Below the pieces are notes generated by a model, which ran no database searches, was not told where the DNA came from, and saw only the letters and a list, made by a program, of their open reading frames with translations. This document shows positions 60,388 through 64,000 of a stretch of DNA of 64,000 bases, one piece after another. The stretch is from Aquibacillus salsiterrae. Lineage in GTDB: Bacteria; Bacillota; Bacilli; Bacillales; Amphibacillaceae. Position 1 is the first letter of the stretch; each line of letters begins with the position of its first letter. The position numbers were made by a program, and so were the translations under genes. The stretch covers positions 248,001 through 312,000 of the forward strand of contig NZ_JAMQKC010000001.1 in NCBI RefSeq assembly GCF_028416595.1, given 5' to 3'.

Positions 60388-60525
60388 GTTTAGTAATATA
60401 GTGGTATAAATCTTTTCTTTTTAGGTAATGATAGATACAAATATTTAAAAACTATTTCTATCAATTTGTGATTTAAACAAAAAAACATAAAAAAGATTAT
60501 CTAAAAAGAAAAGGGAGTGTCGTAA

Positions 60526-61233
60526 TTGGTTAAAGTGAGACAAGACGCATGGTCGCATGAAGATGATTTATTACTAGCAGAAACTGTTTTGCGTCACATT
60601 AGAGAAGGAAGTACGCAATTGAATGCATTTGAAGAGGTTGGAGATAAACTAAATAGAACTTCTGCAGCCTGTGGATTCAGATGGAATGCTGAGGTCAGAC
60701 AAAAATATGAACAAGCAGTAGCTATCGCTAAACGACAAAGAAAAGAAAAGAAACGTGCTCAAGCACGCGAAGAAAAAGCAGAGCAAAAACATACGCCGCA
60801 AAAAAGTGCAATTAACGTCAATAAAGAAACAATACCTGCAACAAATTGGAGCATGTTAAATGAGGAAGTATTAGAAACTGAATCAAATAATCAAGTCAGT
60901 CAGCCCATTACACAAGACGCCTCTATTAACTTAGACATGGTCATAGATTATCTATCTAGTATAAAGCAGGAGTATTATGCATCGGCAAATTCTCAAACAA
61001 ACCTTGAAAAGCTAAAAGTGGAAAATGCTGAACTTATCAAAGAAAAAGAATCATTAGAGAAAAAGAATTCGCAATTACAGGAACAATTACAAACCATCCA
61101 AGAAGACTATCAAGTTTTAATCCAAATTATGGATAGAGCTAGAAAAATGGTAGTTTTTGACGATGACGAAAGTGTATCCACCCCTGCTTTTCGAATGGAG
61201 AAAAATGGTAACCTAGAACAAGTCGCAAGATAA
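60526..61233 (+). CDS. RsfA-family transcriptional regulator
   Basis: 235 aa. The N-terminal Myb/SANT-like domain (QDAWSHEDDLLLAETVLRHIREGSTQLNAFEEVGDKLNRTSAACGFRWN) is the hallmark of RsfA/YlbO proteins. A basic linker, an acidic middle, and a C-terminal coiled coil (~160-205) follow. RsfA adjusts forespore sigma-F genes in B. subtilis; target genes here are unknown. The start is TTG with AAGGGAGTG upstream. It occupies the place of tcdA/yrvM in B. subtilis. Confidence 0.88.
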   Translation: MVKVRQDAWSHEDDLLLAETVLRHIREGSTQLNAFEEVGDKLNRTSAACGFRWNAEVRQKYEQAVAIAKRQRKEKKRAQAREEKAEQKHTPQKSAINVNKETIPATNWSMLNEEVLETESNNQVSQPITQDASINLDMVIDYLSSIKQEYYASANSQTNLEKLKVENAELIKEKESLEKKNSQLQEQLQTIQEDYQVLIQIMDRARKMVVFDDDESVSTPAFRMEKNGNLEQVAR

Positions 61234-61235
61234 AC

Positions 61236-61353
61236 AGAAAAGCGGAAGCGCCTGGTTAGACCCGTCAGGCATAAGACAAGACCTGACGTGGCGGTCTTTG
61301 CCACAGAAGGGATTGACTTATGACCCGAGGGGCTAGGCGCTGGAGCTAGACAA
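61236..61353 (+). repeat. Dispersed structured repeat, full copy
   Basis: Matches 26985-27102 almost throughout: AGAAAAGCGGAAGCGCC ... CCTGACGTGGCGGTCTTTGCC ... GGGGCTAGGCGCTGGAGCTAG. Both inner hairpins are kept. It lies right after the RsfA-family stop codon. Confidence 0.9.
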
Positions 61354-61390
61354 GAAAAGCGGAAGCGCCTGGTTAGACCCGAGGCGCTTC
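61354..61390 (+). repeat. Dispersed repeat, truncated second copy
   Basis: GAAAAGCGGAAGCGCCTGGTTAGACCCGAGGCGCTTC: the left end of the repeat joined to a right end, which forms a compact hairpin GAAGCGCC...GGCGCTTC. Confidence 0.85.
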
Positions 61391-61419
61391 TTACGTTTGT
61401 TATACTTTTTATCTGCTAA

Positions 61420-61456
61420 AAAAAACCCTTAAGTCAAAACACTTAAGGGTTTTTTC
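61420..61456. terminator. Bidirectional terminator between the RsfA-family gene and 6S RNA
   Basis: AAAAACCCTTAAGT and ACTTAAGGGTTTTT form a perfect 14-bp stem with a 6-base loop, with T-runs in both directions. It can end both the plus-strand RsfA-family transcript and the minus-strand 6S RNA. Confidence 0.9.
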
Positions 61457-61462
61457 ATTTCT

Positions 61463-61674
61463 TTTGCATAAATCCCAATTATGCCGTCTTGAATTCATGC
61501 GTTTTGATCCCGCTTCCAAGCAGGTGGGTGCTCTGTTCAATACTTTATGCTTCCTCTCATTACCTATACCTTCCATAATGAGGCTTGCACGCCATATTGA
61601 AACGTCAAGCTCCCGAATACATAATGTTCGGTCAAAACGATAAGAAAAGACGAACACATCAGGACTCATACAAA
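61463..61674 (-). ncRNA. 6S RNA (6S-1/BsrA type)
   Basis: About 212 nt on the minus strand. The ends TTTGTATGAGTCCTGAT and ATTGGGATTTATGCAAA form a continuous 17-bp closing stem (with wobbles). The start GTCCTGATGTG matches B. subtilis 6S-1 RNA as I recall it. GTTTTGACCGAAC at 61638-61626 is the pRNA template: the known 6S-1 pRNA begins GUUCGGUCAAAAC. 6S RNA holds housekeeping RNA polymerase in stationary phase. It lies upstream of the bidirectional terminator and next to aspS, as in the B. subtilis aspS-yrvM gap. Confidence 0.92.
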
Positions 61675-61704
61675 TGATGTTTTCTGTTTATATTTTCTAA
61701 CTAA

Positions 61705-61733
61705 ATGATAGCATAACTCTATCGTATATTCAA
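61705..61733 (-). promoter_or_regulatory. Possible promoter of 6S RNA
   Basis: Minus strand TTGAAT (61733-61728), 17-base spacer, TATCAT (61710-61705). This would give a 5' precursor leader of ~25-30 nt before the closing stem. A second option is TATAAA at 61692-61687 with a poor -35. Confidence 0.5.
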
Positions 61734-61752
61734 GCAGATCTCTTATTACAGC

Positions 61753-63525
61753 TTAAACGTTTTTAATTTTATTCAGCTGTAAATTCAACTCCTTTAGTTG
61801 ATTGTTACTAACTGTACTTGGTGCATCTGTTAGTGGATCAGATGCTGATGCAGTTTTAGGGAATAAAATAGTATCCCGTAAATTGGTTCTACCAGCTAAT
61901 AACATAATAAACCGATCAAAGCCTAAAGCAATACCACCATGTGGTGGAGCGCCAAATTCTAACGCTTCTAACAAGAACCCAAATTGCTCTTCTGCTTCTG
62001 CCACTGTAAACCCTAAAATTTCAAACATCTTCATTTGCATTTCTTTATTATATATACGGAGTGAGCCACCGCCTAGTTCGTAACCATTTAACACTAAATC
62101 GTATGCTTTCGCTTTTACTTCACCAGGATTTGCCTTTAATTCATCTAAATCATTGGTCTTAGGCATTGTAAACGGATGATGTGCAGCAAAATATCGCCCA
62201 GCATCCTCATCATACTCGAATAATGGCCAGTCTGTTATCCATAAAAAGTTAAATTGTGATTCATCAATTAGGTTTAGCTCTTTACCTAGTTTAAGTCGTA
62301 ATGCACCTAAGCTATCATAGACTATCTTCTTCTTATCAGCTACAAACAATAACAAATCGCCATCTGATACTTCTAGGAGTTTCTTTATTTCTGCTACCTC
62401 TAATTCAGACAAAAACTTCGCGATAGGCCCTTTAACCTCCCCGCCTTCAGCTTTCATCCAAGCAAGGCCTTTTGCACCGTAAATTTTAACAAAGTCGGTT
62501 AATTTATCAATATCTTTCCTTGAGAAACTTTCGCCATTACCTTTTACATTAATTGCACTTACGCTACCACCAGAATCGACTGCATCTCGAAATACTTTAA
62601 ATCCAGAATCTTGGACAGTTTCTGACAGATTGACTAATTCCAAACCGAACCTTGTATCTGGTTTATCAGAACCGAATCTTTCCATTGCTTCATCATACTG
62701 CATACGCGGGAAAGGTAGGTTGATATCTAGTCCTTTCACTTCCTTCATGACTTTTTGCATCATTCGTTCTGTCATTTCCATAATCTCATCACTTGTCATG
62801 AAAGATGTTTCAATATCAATTTGTGTAAATTCAGGCTGACGATCGGCACGTAAATCTTCATCCCTAAAACAACGAGCAAATTGATAATATCTTTCAAACC
62901 CTGACACCATTAACAACTGTTTAAATAACTGTGGTGATTGTGGTAATGCGTAAAAGTGCCCTGGATGTACGCGACTCGGTACTAAATAGTCTCTTGCGCC
63001 TTCTGGTGTACTTTTCGTTAGCATTGGTGTTTCCATTTCAAGAAATTCTTCTTCATTTAAAAAGTTGCGAATTACTTGGGTTGCTTGATGACGCATTTTA
63101 AATGTCTTTTGCATTGGGTCTCTTCTTAAATCAAGGTAACGATATTTCAATCGAACATCTTCAGCAACATCCGTTTCATCCTGGATTTGAAATGGCGGAT
63201 TCTTAGCAGCATTTACAATTTTAATTTGTTGAATGACTACTTCAATATCACCTGTTTCCATTTTCGGATTAACAGTTGAAGGATCACGATCGACGACTTT
63301 TCCTACCACTTCAATTACATATTCACTTCTTACTGTTTCAGCAAGATTTAAAGCTTCTTCCGATTCAGTAGGGTTAAAAACAATCTGGACTAGACCAGAA
63401 CGATCCCTTAAATCAATAAAAATTAATCCGCCCAAGTCCCGTCTTTTTTGCACCCAACCGATTAATTTAACTGTAGAATCTACATTTCCCTTACGAAGTT
63501 TCCCTGCTAAATATCTACTTCCCAT
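61753..63525 (-). CDS. aspS: Aspartyl-tRNA synthetase
   Basis: 590 aa, bacterial type. An N-terminal OB anticodon domain (~1-105), the class II core with motif 2 [18 protein letters not shown] and motif 3 [13 protein letters not shown], and the inserted GAD domain (~290-410). ATG at 63525 overlaps the hisS end by 11 bases, with GGGGG nine bases upstream. hisS-aspS is the usual Bacillus pair. No T-box is visible for it in the window; in B. subtilis it lies upstream of hisS. Confidence 0.98.
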   Translation of the reverse strand: MGSRYLAGKLRKGNVDSTVKLIGWVQKRRDLGGLIFIDLRDRSGLVQIVFNPTESEEALNLAETVRSEYVIEVVGKVVDRDPSTVNPKMETGDIEVVIQQIKIVNAAKNPPFQIQDETDVAEDVRLKYRYLDLRRDPMQKTFKMRHQATQVIRNFLNEEEFLEMETPMLTKSTPEGARDYLVPSRVHPGHFYALPQSPQLFKQLLMVSGFERYYQFARCFRDEDLRADRQPEFTQIDIETSFMTSDEIMEMTERMMQKVMKEVKGLDINLPFPRMQYDEAMERFGSDKPDTRFGLELVNLSETVQDSGFKVFRDAVDSGGSVSAINVKGNGESFSRKDIDKLTDFVKIYGAKGLAWMKAEGGEVKGPIAKFLSELEVAEIKKLLEVSDGDLLLFVADKKKIVYDSLGALRLKLGKELNLIDESQFNFLWITDWPLFEYDEDAGRYFAAHHPFTMPKTNDLDELKANPGEVKAKAYDLVLNGYELGGGSLRIYNKEMQMKMFEILGFTVAEAEEQFGFLLEALEFGAPPHGGIALGFDRFIMLLAGRTNLRDTILFPKTASASDPLTDAPSTVSNNQLKELNLQLNKIKNV

Positions 63526-64000
63526 CTTGCTTGTCCCCCTGTAATGCTTTTATTAAGTAAGTGACCAACTCGCAAAGCGCAACTTCCTGTTGCTCACCAG
63601 ATTCCATATCTTTAACACTTACTTGGTTATTTTCTAATTCATTTTCACCGAGAACAATTACATACTTAACATGTAATCGATCAGCAGTTTTAAACTGCGC
63701 TTTTAATTTACGTTCTTGATAATCTTTATCAATTTGAATACCTGCTTTACGCAATTCGTATGTTAACCGGACAGCTTCTTCTTGGGCTTTGTCACCAAGT
63801 GATACAAAATAGCAATCCACCCCGCTGTTTTCATTTAAGGCAACTGCTTCGGCATCAAGAGCCATTAGTAACCGTTCAACACTAAGGGCAAATCCAATTC
63901 CAGGGGTTTCAGGTCCACCTAAGTCTTCAACAAGACCATTGTATCTCCCTCCGCCACACAGTGTAGTAATAGCACCAAATCCATCGGCATCACTCATAAT
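63515..64000 (-). CDS. hisS: Histidyl-tRNA synthetase, C-terminal part (window edge)
   Basis: 161 codons visible, open to the window edge, so the N-terminal two thirds lie outside. [18 protein letters not shown] and [15 protein letters not shown] (class II motif 3) identify HisS. The C-terminal anticodon-binding domain begins about [17 protein letters not shown] and ends DKQDGK. Its stop overlaps the aspS start, so the pair is translationally linked. Confidence 0.97.
   Translation of the reverse strand: MMSDADGFGAITTLCGGGRYNGLVEDLGGPETPGIGFALSVERLLMALDAEAVALNENSGVDCYFVSLGDKAQEEAVRLTYELRKAGIQIDKDYQERKLKAQFKTADRLHVKYVIVLGENELENNQVSVKDMESGEQQEVALCELVTYLIKALQGDKQDGK

Noticed and set aside
61409-61669. 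86-codon minus-strand frame beside aspS
   Set aside because: It lies over the 6S RNA and its terminator; RNA structure and the pRNA template explain this DNA better.

Overview
This window is a stretch of low-GC, endospore-forming Firmicute chromosome. Gene content and order are those of a Bacillaceae genome, most like the Oceanobacillus/Virgibacillus type, but genus cannot be fixed from the sequence alone. Almost everything follows the Bacillus subtilis region from yqfA to hisS. Sporulation genes (spoIIP, gpr, sigK, sda, a YjcZ-like protein, an RsfA-family regulator), competence genes (comEA/EB/EC, comER) and housekeeping operons are mixed. No prophage, insertion sequence, CRISPR array, tRNA or rRNA gene was seen.

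Layout. 1-2.9 kb: nfeD-floA-(unknown basic membrane protein), with a sequence matching a sigma-W promoter. 3.0-5.6 kb: yqeY-rpsU behind a strong sigma-A promoter, a Na/Pi-type transporter, and deoC. 5.7-14.1 kb: the class I heat-shock operon hrcA-grpE-dnaK-dnaJ-prmA-rsmE-mtaB, with a perfect CIRCE operator. 14.2-20.4 kb: hemW, lepA, yqxA, spoIIP, gpr. 20.4-26.9 kb: rpsT, holA, yqzM, the comE operon and divergent comER. 27.2-32.3 kb: the yqeG-yqeH-aroE-yhbY-nadD-yqeK-rsfS-yqeM operon. 32.4-32.8 kb: sda behind a cluster of DnaA boxes. 33.0-38.3 kb: an Mrp Na+/H+ antiporter operon that lacks mrpB. 38.6-46.8 kb: sigK (uninterrupted), small sporulation or hypothetical genes, mtnN-yrrS-pbpI, greA-udk-trmR, mltG. 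46.9-55.8 kb: yrzB-ruvX-ireB family gene-alaS (T-box), an AI-2E family protein, two small proteins, recD2, yrrB. 56.1-64 kb: mnmA-iscS/yrvO-cymR, rarA, an RsfA-like gene, a 6S RNA, aspS and the 3' part of hisS.

The genes are mainly protein quality control, translation and tRNA modification, replication restart, competence and sporulation. Regulation visible in the DNA includes CIRCE, a T-box, DnaA boxes, a sigma-W type promoter, a sporulation-type promoter and many intrinsic terminators.

The parts that conserved genes do not explain are intergenic. They are a perfectly duplicated 124-bp nested-palindrome element at 55.8-56.06 kb, and a dispersed family of structured repeats with GCGC-type inverted ends found at about ten places. 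Some of these carry a terminator-like tail. The loss of mrpB and the absence of yrrN/yrrO next to trmR are the main gene-content oddities. I see no gene cluster that looks like a wholly new enzymatic or defence system.
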